This document shows, piece by piece, positions 35,902 through 43,607 of a stretch of 64,000 nt of DNA. Position numbers and translations under genes: made by a program. The DNA is taken from NCBI RefSeq assembly GCF_900112425.1, contig NZ_FOLP01000002.1, positions 372,001 through 436,000 of the forward strand. The letters run 5' to 3'. The notes beneath the pieces were generated by a model that ran no database searches, was not told where the DNA came from, and was given only the letters and a program-made list of their open reading frames with translations. Every line of letters begins with the position of its first letter. Within the stretch, counting starts at the first letter, position 1. Source of the stretch: Variovorax sp. OK212. Its GTDB lineage: Bacteria > Pseudomonadota > Gammaproteobacteria > Burkholderiales > Burkholderiaceae_C.

Positions 35902-37302
35902 TCAAAGCGCGCGCTGCCGCACGGTGGCGACGGCCGCGAACGCGATGGACAGCAGCAGCCCCGCGCACAGCACGGCCAGGCTGCGCGCCTGGTGGCGCAG
36001 CGCCCATGCCGCGCGCGGCGGGTGGTAGTCGAACGGCGGCACGGAGGCCCACAGGCCCGGCGCGGCCTGGTAGGCGAAATGCCGGTCGCCCATGGGGTCG
36101 GCATGCGCCACGAGGTCTTCGCTCATCAGGTCCTGGATGTGGCGGCGGTGCAGCTCGGCCGCGGTGGTGAAGCTGCGGTGGTGCGCGAAGTCGGTGCCCG
36201 CCATGCCCATCGAGAAGCTGCGGATCGCGAGCAGCGGCATCAGCAGGCCGCTCCACTCCTGCACCTTCTGCTGCTGCTCCCACGTGTCCCACAAGCGGCC
36301 GTAGTGGCGGTCGTACACGGGGTACGAGGCCTGGTCGTCCAGTCGCAGCGCAATGCCCCACTTGCTCAGCGGCACGTCGCGGCCCCAGCGCTCGGTGGTG
36401 CCGAAGTTCTTCTGCCAGGTCCGGTCGGACACGGCCTTGAGCTCCGCGCCCAGCGCCTGGTTGAACTGCAGCCGCGTCGGGCTCGGGAACCATGCGCGCG
36501 ACAGCTCGGACAGCACGCGCGGCGCCATCACGGCCTGCGCGATCCACAGCGCCAGCAGCAGGGTGATCGCCATGCGCGAGGTCGACGAGGCGGCCGACAC
36601 GCCGAGCACCAGGAACACGAAGATGCCGAGGTACACCGCGTAGCCGAGCGACCATGCGCCAAAGCGCAGCAGCGCGTCGATGCGCTCGCCCTCGCCCGCC
36701 CCGGCGGTCACCGCAACGGCGGCGACGACGGCCGCCGGCAACAGCAGCACGCCGAGCGAGCCCGCGAGCGCCAGCGCCTTGCCGGCCAGCAGCCGCAGCG
36801 GGGACACGCCCAGGCTCAGCGTCTGGCGCAGGATGCCCTGCTCGCGCTCGCCCGCGAAGGCGTTGAAGCCCAGCACGATCACCAGCAGCGGCCCGAGCAC
36901 CTGCAGGATCCAGCCGACCGACAGGTTGCCGAAGCGCTGCAGGCCGGTGGCGTCCTGCGCGGCGTTGAACTTCACCTCGCTCTGGCGGTGCGCCTGCAGC
37001 CACACGGTGCTGCCGATGAAGGGGTTGATGCCCGAGTCGATCATGGCCAGCGCCGCCTCGGGCTTGAAGGCATGCATGCCCTGGTGCGCGGCGTCGTGCG
37101 GGTGGCGGCGGTCCTGGTGCAGCCAGTCGCGGTAGTCCATGGCCTGCGCGGCCTGCTGCTCGGCGCGCGCGTCGCGCTGGTGCGCCCAGCCGACGGCCAG
37201 CGCCGTGAGCAGCAGCACCACGACCAGTCCGCCGGCCCAGTAGAGGCGCCCGTCGCGCAGGCGTTCGAGAAATTCGCGTCTTGCGATCCAGCCTTGCAGC
37301 AT
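35902..37302 (-). CDS. ABC-2 type permease with large periplasmic domain (DUF3526-like), subunit 1
   Basis: A 466-residue paralogue of the next gene: N-terminal helix (WAGGLVVVLLLTALAVGW, near 23-40), large periplasmic part, helix cluster with AGEREQGILRQTLSLGVS as the ATPase-coupling segment, and a C-terminal domain and helix (LAVLCAGLLLSIAFAAV). It lies two bases behind the ATPase stop and 20 bases before the second permease, so the three are one translation unit. Similar ATPase plus two-permease sets occur beside TonB receptors in several Gram-negative genomes; the transported substrate is not established. Confidence 0.82.
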   Translation of the reverse strand: MLQGWIARREFLERLRDGRLYWAGGLVVVLLLTALAVGWAHQRDARAEQQAAQAMDYRDWLHQDRRHPHDAAHQGMHAFKPEAALAMIDSGINPFIGSTVWLQAHRQSEVKFNAAQDATGLQRFGNLSVGWILQVLGPLLVIVLGFNAFAGEREQGILRQTLSLGVSPLRLLAGKALALAGSLGVLLLPAAVVAAVAVTAGAGEGERIDALLRFGAWSLGYAVYLGIFVFLVLGVSAASSTSRMAITLLLALWIAQAVMAPRVLSELSRAWFPSPTRLQFNQALGAELKAVSDRTWQKNFGTTERWGRDVPLSKWGIALRLDDQASYPVYDRHYGRLWDTWEQQQKVQEWSGLLMPLLAIRSFSMGMAGTDFAHHRSFTTAAELHRRHIQDLMSEDLVAHADPMGDRHFAYQAAPGLWASVPPFDYHPPRAAWALRHQARSLAVLCAGLLLSIAFAAVATVRQRAL

Positions 37303-37303
37303 G

Positions 37304-38011
37304 TCAGCCCCTCATGTGTTGCAGGTAGAGCGACTGCAGGTCGGTGCGCGCGATCTGCGCTTCGCCGTCCAGGCTCTCGACGAGCCGGCCGCGCTTCATG
37401 ATCCCGACGCGCGTGGCCGTCTGCTGCGCGTGGAACAGGTCGTGCGTGGTGGTGAGCACGGCCACGCCGTTGTCGGCCGCGCGGCGCAGCAGGTCGGAAA
37501 ACTCGGCGGCGGCGTGCGGGTCGAGCCCCGAGGTGGGTTCGTCGAGCAGCAGCGCCTTGGCCTGCTTGGCCAGCGCCACCGCGATCCACACCTTCTGACG
37601 CATGCCCTTCGAGTACGCCGACACGCGCTTGTCGGCCGCGGCGTGGTCGAGCCCCACCTCGGTCATCAGCGCGAGCAGGCGCTCGCGCGGCAGCTCATGG
37701 CCCAGCGCCAGGCCCGCGAAGAAGCGCAGGTTCTCCAGCCCCGACAGCGTGCCGTACAGCGTGACCTGCTCGGGGATGTACGCCACGTCCTGCTTGGTGG
37801 CCACCGGGTGGCGCGTGACGTCGGTGCCGTTGATCTCGACCGTGCCGGCACTCGGCGCGATGAAGTTCAGGAACAGGTTGATGGTGGTCGTCTTGCCCGC
37901 GCCGTTGGCACCCAGCAGGCAGTAGATGTCGCCGGCGCGGATGTCGAGGTCGAGGCGGTCGAGCGCGGTGTGCGCGCCGTACTGTTTGGTGAGGCCGATG
38001 GCTCGGAGCAT
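37304..38011 (-). CDS. ABC transporter ATP-binding protein
   Basis: A 235-residue ATPase of the CcmA/NosF-like group. Walker A is GANGAGKTTT (near 34-43), the signature motif is AYSKGMRQKV, Walker B is ALLLDEPTSGLDP and the switch His is in TTTHD. It should energise the two DUF3526-type permeases encoded directly downstream. The ATG at 38011 has no visible ribosome binding site and is preceded by an intrinsic terminator ending only 16 bases away, an unusual arrangement that may mean attenuation. Confidence 0.92.
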   Translation of the reverse strand: MLRAIGLTKQYGAHTALDRLDLDIRAGDIYCLLGANGAGKTTTINLFLNFIAPSAGTVEINGTDVTRHPVATKQDVAYIPEQVTLYGTLSGLENLRFFAGLALGHELPRERLLALMTEVGLDHAAADKRVSAYSKGMRQKVWIAVALAKQAKALLLDEPTSGLDPHAAAEFSDLLRRAADNGVAVLTTTHDLFHAQQTATRVGIMKRGRLVESLDGEAQIARTDLQSLYLQHMRG

Positions 38012-38027
38012 GGAGAAGACCCAGGTT

Positions 38028-38055
38028 AAAAAAAAGGCGCGCGCAGGCTCGCGCC
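38028..38055 (-). terminator. Intrinsic terminator directly in front of the ABC operon
   Basis: On the minus strand GGCGCG and CGCGCC pair and are followed by a run of eight T. It ends 16 bases before the ATPase start codon and lies downstream of a second terminator. Confidence 0.65.
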
Positions 38056-38098
38056 GGCGCGGGTGCGCCGTGGCGTTCGTTCGGTGGTGGTGAGGTCG

Positions 38099-38135
38099 AA
38101 AAAAGCCGGCGCTGTGCGTGGGAACGCGCGCCGGC
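38099..38135 (-). terminator. Intrinsic terminator of the L36 gene
   Basis: On the minus strand GCCGGCGC and GCGCCGGC form an 8-bp stem (with a small nested GCGT/ACGC stem in the loop), followed by six T, 12 bases after the L36 stop codon. Confidence 0.85.
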
Positions 38136-38147
38136 CGGCGCTTCGGC

Positions 38148-38297
38148 TCAGCGCTTGTTCTTGTTCTTCGCGCCGCCCTGGCGCGCCTTGAAGCGCGGGT
38201 TCGACTTGCACATGACGCAGGTGCGGCCGCGCCGCGTCACCAGCTGGCAGTCGCGGTGGCGCTTCTTGGCTTCCTTGAGCGAGGAAAGGACTTGCAT
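38148..38297 (-). CDS. rpmJ: 50S ribosomal protein L36, zinc-free (YkgO-like) paralogue
   Basis: A 49-residue L36. It starts [20 protein letters not shown] and contains [15 protein letters not shown] followed by a Lys/Asn tail. Compared with zinc-binding L36, the first Cys of the zinc site is replaced (KKRHRDC) and the final His by Arg (NPRFK), so the four-ligand site is incomplete: the C-minus type. In other bacteria such copies are made under zinc shortage and replace the zinc form, freeing metal. It has its own promoter under a 24-bp palindrome and its own terminator, so it is a single-gene unit that a Fur-family protein (one is encoded upstream) may control. Confidence 0.92.
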   Translation of the reverse strand: MQVLSSLKEAKKRHRDCQLVTRRGRTCVMCKSNPRFKARQGGAKNKNKR

Positions 38298-38332
38298 GGC
38301 TGTACACGGGCCTCGGAGTTTCGGGACCCGCG

Positions 38333-38361
38333 ACTATACGTTATTGAGAATTCATTCTCAA
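38333..38361 (-). promoter_or_regulatory. Sigma-70 promoter of the L36 paralogue
   Basis: On the minus strand TTGAGA (38361-38356), 17-base spacer, TATAGT (38338-38333): five of six matches in each element at optimal spacing. The predicted start is about 29 bases before the L36 ATG. The -35 and spacer are covered by the palindrome 38341-38364. Confidence 0.75.
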
Positions 38362-38364
38362 TAA
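38341..38364. promoter_or_regulatory. 24-bp palindromic operator (Fur-superfamily type) over the L36 promoter
   Basis: TTATTGAGAAT-TC-ATTCTCAATAA: perfect 11-bp arms around a 2-bp centre. The core TGAGAAT/ATTCTCA resembles Fur-box half sites, but those are normally spaced by one base. It overlaps the -35 element and spacer of the L36 promoter, an ideal repressor position. Confidence 0.7.
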
Positions 38365-38438
38365 GATCGACATGAAGGCCGACAGGCTGCTGGCCGTGCG
38401 CTTTCGGCGGCCGACGGGGTGCCGGCCGCGCTGGTTCC

Positions 38439-38900
38439 TCAATGCGCCTTCGAGGAACTCCGCTTCGGCGCTGCATCGGCGCAGGTTGCGCACAGGCCGT
38501 GCAGCGTCACCTCGTGGCTCTTCACCTGGAAGCCCTTGGGCACGAGGTCGGTCATCGGGCCCGGGCAGGCGTGCAGCAGGAACACCTGGCCGCAGCTCGC
38601 GCAATGGAAGTAGTGATGGTGGTGGTCGGCCTCGTGTCCGTCGTGCTTGGACTGCCTGTGCCCGTCCGCCTGCGTGGCGGGCTTGCAGGTCACCTCGTAG
38701 CGCGCCGGCTCGCCCGGCAGCTCGACCTTGGCGATCTCGCCGTCCGCCAGCAGCAGCGACACCTGCCGGTACACGGTCGACAGGCTGATCTCGGGCACGA
38801 TCTCGCGCGCATGCGCCAGGATTTCCGGGGCGGTCAGGACGCGACCGGTGTCGCTGAAAGCAGAGAAAACGGCGTTGCGTTGGCGCGTGAGACGTTGCAT
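38439..38900 (-). CDS. Fur family metal-dependent regulator
   Basis: A 153-residue Fur-family repressor. The N-terminal winged helix includes LTAPEILAHAREIVPEISLSTVYRQVSLL; the dimerisation domain has the metal-binding HDGHEADHHHHYFHC, the zinc pair CASC and the second pair in LHGLCATC. The His-rich insert is longer than in E. coli Fur. Target metal is not settled: the neighbouring zinc-free L36 suggests zinc, while the TGAGAAT operator in front of L36 resembles iron-type Fur boxes; a second Fur-family gene at 54949 sits beside zigA and is the better Zur candidate. ATG at 38900 is used; the suppressor-of-fused-domain gene ends 33 bases upstream. Confidence 0.88.
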   Translation of the reverse strand: MQRLTRQRNAVFSAFSDTGRVLTAPEILAHAREIVPEISLSTVYRQVSLLLADGEIAKVELPGEPARYEVTCKPATQADGHRQSKHDGHEADHHHHYFHCASCGQVFLLHACPGPMTDLVPKGFQVKSHEVTLHGLCATCADAAPKRSSSKAH

Positions 38901-38932
38901 TTTTCGATGATAGTGGGCTGCCCCGAAGCGGG

Positions 38933-40054
38933 TCAGCCGATGGTGCTGACAACCTTGCCGGCAGCGTCCTTGATGGTCGTCTGCTGGACCTGCCAGCGCA
39001 CGTTGTCCAGGCTGTCGAGCGTGTAGGTGCCCGCCAGCGGCTTCAGCGCGCGGGCCAGTTCGCGCACGGCGTCGTCGCTCAGGCGCAGCGTGAGGCTGCC
39101 CTCGCCTTCTTCGCCCTCGCTCACGCCGTTGGCGTCGGCGCGTTCGAAAAGCACCGAGCTCTCGCGCCCGGCCAGCCGGAAGCCGCGCCCGAACGGCAGG
39201 CGCAGCGGCAGCAGCGTGGCGAGTTCGCCGACCTGCCGCGCGCCGAGCGTGATCTCGGTGATGGGCGAACGCAGCAGCCGCTTGTGCACCTTCCAGCCCA
39301 GCACGTCGGTGAACAGGTAGCCGCTGGAGGAACCGTCGCGCTGCGCGCCGGCGTCCACCTGCGCGCGCACTTCGGCGTCGTCGAGCAGCGAGGGCCGCGC
39401 CAGGTCGGTCACCCACAGCGGCATCTTCGGCAGCAGCGCGTCGAGCAGCTGGCGTGTCTGCCACTGCTTGGCGGCGCGCTCCTCGTCGACCGTGAGGCCG
39501 ACCACCTGGAGGAAGCTCATGCGGCCGTTGGGCGTGTCGATGGCCGGCAGCTCGGGGTCGAAAGCGAAGCCCATGGAGCAGATCAGCGTGTCGCGCTCCA
39601 GCGCGATGGGGCCGTTGGCGGTCATCCAGTGGCCGTCGTCGAACACGTTGCCGCTCTTGAACACATAGCGCGCGAGGTTCTGCAGAAAGTTGACGGCCCA
39701 GGCGGGCGGCTCGGCATCGGCGGGTTCGTCGGGCGCGCAGGCCAGGCGGAAGGTCAACTCGAAGCCGTAGCCGCTGGTGTCCGCGTCGTCCGACTCCTTG
39801 GCGTACAGCTCGCTGAGCCCGTAGGTCACGAAATGCCAGTGCGGCACGGGCGCCATGCGCTTCCACGCGCTCACGCCGTCGAGCGGGTCGGGGCCGCCGA
39901 GCATCCACTTGACGAGCGTGCCGTAGTGCTTTGGTTCTTGTCCGGGGTACAGGCGGTCGAGCGCGGCGCCGATGGCATCCCAGCCCGGGGAAAGGTCTTC
40001 GTCGGCATCGGTGTCGGCGCTGGCTCCGGGCAGGTCTGGCGTGGCTTCGGTCAT
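38933..40054 (-). CDS. Suppressor of fused (SUFU) domain protein
   Basis: A 373-residue cytoplasmic protein. The N-terminal ~200 residues match the SUFU domain: GWDAIGAALDRLYPGQEPKHYG, PVPHWHFVTYGLSELYAKE, GYGFELTFRL, WAVNFLQNLARYV and FLQVVGLTVDEERAAKQW. In animals SUFU binds Gli factors in Hedgehog signalling; bacterial SUFU proteins are thought to be immunity or housekeeping proteins, but their role is poorly known. A C-terminal ~150 residues (from about 220) look like a separate domain. It precedes the Fur-family gene on the same strand. Confidence 0.83.
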   Translation of the reverse strand: MTEATPDLPGASADTDADEDLSPGWDAIGAALDRLYPGQEPKHYGTLVKWMLGGPDPLDGVSAWKRMAPVPHWHFVTYGLSELYAKESDDADTSGYGFELTFRLACAPDEPADAEPPAWAVNFLQNLARYVFKSGNVFDDGHWMTANGPIALERDTLICSMGFAFDPELPAIDTPNGRMSFLQVVGLTVDEERAAKQWQTRQLLDALLPKMPLWVTDLARPSLLDDAEVRAQVDAGAQRDGSSSGYLFTDVLGWKVHKRLLRSPITEITLGARQVGELATLLPLRLPFGRGFRLAGRESSVLFERADANGVSEGEEGEGSLTLRLSDDAVRELARALKPLAGTYTLDSLDNVRWQVQQTTIKDAAGKVVSTIG

Positions 40055-40215
40055 GCGGCTCCTGGCAATGTTGCGATGTATTGGGCAATGAAATGAACGC
40101 GCGAGCCTACACGCCGCGAATGTCCTTCCTTGTGCGCCATGTCCTCAGGCGGGCGTCAGGCCCGCATGGCATCCTCGGGAGCCCGATCGACTGCTTACCC
40201 ATGGGAGAAAAGAAC

Positions 40216-41082
40216 GTGAGACGGATCCATCGGCGAGGCGCACTGGCCTTCTCGGCCGCCTGCGCGGCCTCCGCCCTGCTCGCTGCCTCGGGCTGCGGGC
40301 AACGCAGCACACCCGCATCCTCGGCGGCTTCGGCGGCTTCTTCGGCTTCGACCACCCCCGAAGCCGCCGCGCCGCCCGCCCCCGGCAGCATTGCCATCAC
40401 GCAGGACGACATCGACTGGTTCCGCCGCAGCACGGCCGAATGGATTCCCTGCGAATCGGGCGCGCCCGCCATCGTTCCGCCCGACCTGTCGCTCGAGCAG
40501 TTCGGCGACGCGCTCGACGGCGGCGGCTCGACGGCCTCGCCGGTGTTCGACCGCTTCGTGAAGGTCACCGCCGCCTTCTTCCTGCACGCCAGCTTCGCAC
40601 CCGGCCACTACGGCTTCCTGCCGCCGTTCGCCAGGCGCGACGCCTTCGACGTGAGCGCCGAGCACATCCGGCTGCTGCAGCACGCGAACTGGCGCACCTT
40701 CATGATCGACTGCAAGCGCCCCTACGGCGACTTCACGCACTACCAGATCGACATGGCCGACATCCTGGGCCTGAAGGTCACGAAGGACGCGAAGGGCTAC
40801 GCGCAGATCGGCGCCGATGCCGAGAAGCGCATGGACGCCCTGCATGCCGACATGCTCTACGCGCTGCAGGCCTACATCCGCTTCGCGCGGCTGGGGCCGG
40901 GGCGCTACGTGGTGCCCGAGCGCGGGCTGTCGCAGACCGTGGGGCGCCCGCTGTGCCGGCCGGTGTCGGCCACGCGCATCGCGATGTACCAGCGGGCGCT
41001 GGGGGCGGCCGGGCCGCACCCGGATTCGCGGCGCACCGCGGCGCTGAACGAGGCCGCGGCGGCGCTGTTCGCGCTGGACTGA
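40216..41082 (+). CDS. Putative exported lipoprotein of unknown function
   Basis: A 288-residue protein. The N-terminus (RRIHRRGALAFSAACAASALLAASGC) is an export signal with a possible lipobox at SGC, followed by a Ser/Ala/Pro linker. The globular part includes ITQDDIDWFRRSTAEWIPCESGAPAI, FLHASFAPGHYGFLPPFARRDAF and DCKRPYGDFTHYQIDMADI. No family is recognised. GGAG eight bases before the GTG at 40216 makes this the likely start; the ATG at 40201 is the alternative. It is convergent with ylqF, 13 bases away. Confidence 0.65.
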   Translation: MRRIHRRGALAFSAACAASALLAASGCGQRSTPASSAASAASSASTTPEAAAPPAPGSIAITQDDIDWFRRSTAEWIPCESGAPAIVPPDLSLEQFGDALDGGGSTASPVFDRFVKVTAAFFLHASFAPGHYGFLPPFARRDAFDVSAEHIRLLQHANWRTFMIDCKRPYGDFTHYQIDMADILGLKVTKDAKGYAQIGADAEKRMDALHADMLYALQAYIRFARLGPGRYVVPERGLSQTVGRPLCRPVSATRIAMYQRALGAAGPHPDSRRTAALNEAAAALFALD

Positions 41083-41095
41083 AGCGCGGGCCTGC

Positions 41096-42079
41096 TCAGG
41101 CTGCGCCGGCGTCCTCTGCGGGCTCACCTGCCGGCTTGCCATCCGACTTGCTGCCCGGCTTCTTCTTGCGCGCGGCCTTCTTCGCCGCGCGCTCGGCGTC
41201 GGCACGCTGCCCGTCGGCCAGCCACTGCGCGAACTCTTCGGGCGTCTCGAGCGTCACGCGCCCGAGGTTGCCCGCGCGGAACTCGTGCATGACGATTTCG
41301 GCCGCCTTCTGCAGGTTGACCTTGCCCTTGCCCAGCAGCGCGCCGCGCTTGCGGCCGATGGTGTCGAGCAGGTCCTCGTCCTTCATGCCGGCCATGGTCT
41401 GGGCGTCGAGCTCCACCAGCTTGAAGCGCGCCGCAATGCCGGCGACGTAGTTGGACTTGAGGTAGTCGAGCAGCTCGAGCGCCACTTCTTCCTCGTCGAA
41501 GGCGTTGCGGCCCACCGCGCCGCTGGCGGCCAGGTTGTAGCCGCTCTTGGGCACGATGATGCGCGGCCACAGCATGCCGGGCGTGTCCCACAGGTAGAAG
41601 TCGTCGGCCAGCGTGATGCGCTGCTCGAGCTTGGTGATGCCGGCCTCGTCGCCGGTCTTGGCCTTGCGCCCGCCGATGAGCGTGTTGATCAGCGTGGACT
41701 TGCCCACGTTCGGAATGCCGCAGATCAGCACGCGCATCGGCTTGGCCATGCCGCCGCGGTTGGGCGAGAGCTGGTGGCAGCCCTTCACGAGCTGCTGGGC
41801 GGGCGTGGTCAGGCTGGCGTCCAGGCCGATGGCGCGCGTGTCGGGCTGCGCGTTGTAGTGCGCGAGCCAGCGCGCGGTGCGCTCGGGGTCGGCCAGGTCC
41901 TGCTTGTTGAGCACCTTCAGCGTCGGGCGGCCGGCCGTGAGCTCGGCCAGCATCGGGTTGGCGCTGGAGCCGGGCAGGCGCGCGTCGAGCAGCTCGATGA
42001 CCACGTCGATGTCCTTCACCCGCTCGGTGATGGCCTTCTGGGTCGAATACATGTGACCGGGGAACCACTGGATCGCCAT
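41096..42079 (-). CDS. ylqF: Ribosome biogenesis GTPase YlqF/RbgA
   Basis: A 327-residue circularly permuted GTPase: the G4 motif LNKQDL comes first (near 57-62), then G1 ICGIPNVGKST (near 119-130) and G3 WDTPGM. The start MAIQWFPGHM is diagnostic of YlqF/RbgA, which acts late in 50S subunit assembly. The C-terminus is a Lys/Ala/Pro-rich tail of about 40 residues, longer than in Bacillus. A CGGCCTC/GAGGCCG hairpin (42125-42143) lies in its leader region. Confidence 0.93.
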   Translation of the reverse strand: MAIQWFPGHMYSTQKAITERVKDIDVVIELLDARLPGSSANPMLAELTAGRPTLKVLNKQDLADPERTARWLAHYNAQPDTRAIGLDASLTTPAQQLVKGCHQLSPNRGGMAKPMRVLICGIPNVGKSTLINTLIGGRKAKTGDEAGITKLEQRITLADDFYLWDTPGMLWPRIIVPKSGYNLAASGAVGRNAFDEEEVALELLDYLKSNYVAGIAARFKLVELDAQTMAGMKDEDLLDTIGRKRGALLGKGKVNLQKAAEIVMHEFRAGNLGRVTLETPEEFAQWLADGQRADAERAAKKAARKKKPGSKSDGKPAGEPAEDAGAA

Positions 42080-42219
42080 CGGTGGGTGCTCTTTCTGCTC
42101 TTGCGCTGTCTGGGGAATCGGGGGCGGCCTCGCGGTGAGGCCGGGTGCGCATTGTGGCCCCGCTACCTGAACAGGACCTGCGCGCTACGTTTTCGATAGC
42201 TGGAAGCGGGCATTCTGCC

Positions 42220-42247
42220 TTTGTTCGCGGCCGCTTCGATCCTAGAA
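42220..42247 (+). promoter_or_regulatory. Possible sigma-70 promoter before the BamE-like gene
   Basis: TTGTTC, 16-base spacer, TAGAAT, ending 50 bases before the ATG at 42298. The -10 is good, the -35 weak. Confidence 0.35.
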
Positions 42248-42297
42248 TCCGCGCGCTGCCCGCGCAGCCATTCCAATAAACATTCGAGGGGAAATCC

Positions 42298-42903
42298 ATG
42301 TCCAAGCGCCTTGCCGCTGCCGCCCTGCTGGCAGTCACCGCCGTGTCCGCCACCGTCGCCCATGCCCAGCGGCCCACGCCGCCGGCCGGCCCCCTGATCA
42401 ACGGCTACCTGTGCTGCAACATGCGCACCTACGGCAGCTCGATCAGCGACATCAACTACGACGAGCAGGGCACGCGCATCGTGGCGGTGGGCACGCCGGC
42501 GCGCATCACGGCGTACGACTTCCGCTGGTTCGACGCCGACCTCGCGGGCAAGCCGCAGCGCATCAAGAACGACTACAGCCGCAACATCACGTTGCCCGCG
42601 TTCGCACAACGCTACGTGGTCACCGAAGACCCGAAGCAGAAGATGGCGGCGTTCGCGCCCGCGGTGCGCGAGGCCATCCTCGCCGTGAAGGTGATGCCCG
42701 GCATGACGCGCGAACAGGTGCTGATGGCCATCGGCTACCCCGTGGCCAGCGAGAACCCGAGCCTGGACGCGCCCGTGTGGCGCTACTGGCGCGACAGCTG
42801 GTCGGAGTTCCAGGTGAGCTTCGACGACAAGGGTCTCGTGAAGACCGTGGTGGGCGACCCGGTGGCGCTGAGCCGCGTGCTCGCCGCACCAGCCCAGCCT
42901 TAA
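42298..42903 (+). CDS. Exported protein with BamE/SmpA-like C-terminal domain
   Basis: A 201-residue periplasmic protein. A signal peptide ends at VAHAQ (about residue 23). The C-terminal ~75 residues, VKVMPGMTREQVLMAIGYPV, then a Trp/Tyr-rich strand and FDDKGLVKTVVGD, have the alpha-alpha-beta pattern of BamE/OmlA-like domains, in which a helix-PG-x-T-xxQV segment is typical. The preceding part (LCCNMRTYGSSISD) is not recognised. A strong AGGGGA ribosome site precedes the ATG. The gene is followed at once by a stable hairpin. Confidence 0.7.
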   Translation: MSKRLAAAALLAVTAVSATVAHAQRPTPPAGPLINGYLCCNMRTYGSSISDINYDEQGTRIVAVGTPARITAYDFRWFDADLAGKPQRIKNDYSRNITLPAFAQRYVVTEDPKQKMAAFAPAVREAILAVKVMPGMTREQVLMAIGYPVASENPSLDAPVWRYWRDSWSEFQVSFDDKGLVKTVVGDPVALSRVLAAPAQP

Positions 42904-42914
42904 GTTCTCGCGCA

Positions 42915-42941
42915 TTGCGCCCGTGTTGCACACAGGCGCAA
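42915..42941. terminator. Long hairpin behind the BamE-like gene
   Basis: TTGCGCC-C-GTGT and ACAC-A-GGCGCAA form a 12-position stem with one mismatch and a 3-base loop, 12 bases after the stop codon. There is no T-run, so termination would need Rho or the hairpin only protects the 3' end. Confidence 0.5.
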
Positions 42942-43060
42942 TCCCCTAGAAGCTTTTGCATCGCGAAGGGGCATTCCGCACGGTATCGCCCCTATCATTT
43001 GACCGAGTGCGGCGCCCGAGCGTCGGTCGAATCGACAACCCTTTGATGGAGTGACCCGCG

Positions 43061-43489
43061 ATGAAACCCGTCTCCGAACTGCTCAAGCGCCATGATTCCG
43101 CAGCATGGCGCACCTCCCCCGACACCAGCGTGTTCGACGCGCTGTCCACGCTGGCGCGCTTCGAGGTGGGCGCGCTGATGGTGATGGACGGAGACAGGCT
43201 CGTGGGCTTTCTCTCGGAGCGCGACTACACCCGCAAGGTGGCGCTGCAGGGCAAGAACTCCAAGGAAGTGAAGGTGCGCGAGATCATGACGCCCGACGTC
43301 ATGACCGTCACCCCGCAGACCCGCACGCGCGCCTGCATGACGCTCATGAGCCAGCGCAAGTTCCGCCACCTGCCGGTGGTCGACGGCGACAAGGTGGTGG
43401 GCATGATCTCCATCCAGGACCTGATGGACGACATCATCTCGGACCACGAGGCCACCATCGAGCAGTTGACCACGTACATCCAGAGCTGA
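43061..43489 (+). CDS. CBS domain pair protein
   Basis: A 142-residue protein made of two CBS domains (about 10-65 and 75-130), with GALMVMDGDRLVGFLSERDYTRKV and IMTPDVMTV, then LPVVDGDKVVGMISIQDL. CBS pairs bind adenine nucleotides and act as energy sensors; stand-alone pairs of this type are common in Burkholderiales and often lie near stress genes. GGAG nine bases before the ATG supports the start. The HPF-like gene follows after about 120 bases. Confidence 0.9.
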   Translation: MKPVSELLKRHDSAAWRTSPDTSVFDALSTLARFEVGALMVMDGDRLVGFLSERDYTRKVALQGKNSKEVKVREIMTPDVMTVTPQTRTRACMTLMSQRKFRHLPVVDGDKVVGMISIQDLMDDIISDHEATIEQLTTYIQS

Positions 43490-43607
43490 GCAAATCCGCC
43501 GCATTGCGGACCCTGCCCGGCGCATGGGTAGGGAATAGACCTACGCGCACCCGCACCCTTGTGGGCGCACAGTGGGCTTTCGTTCATCCATCCAGCAGGG
43601 ACATTGC

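Noticed and set aside
34380-36104. N-terminal extension of the TonB receptor
   Set aside because: The open frame is antisense-like shadow within the two permease genes on the same strand in another phase; the signal peptide begins at 34379.
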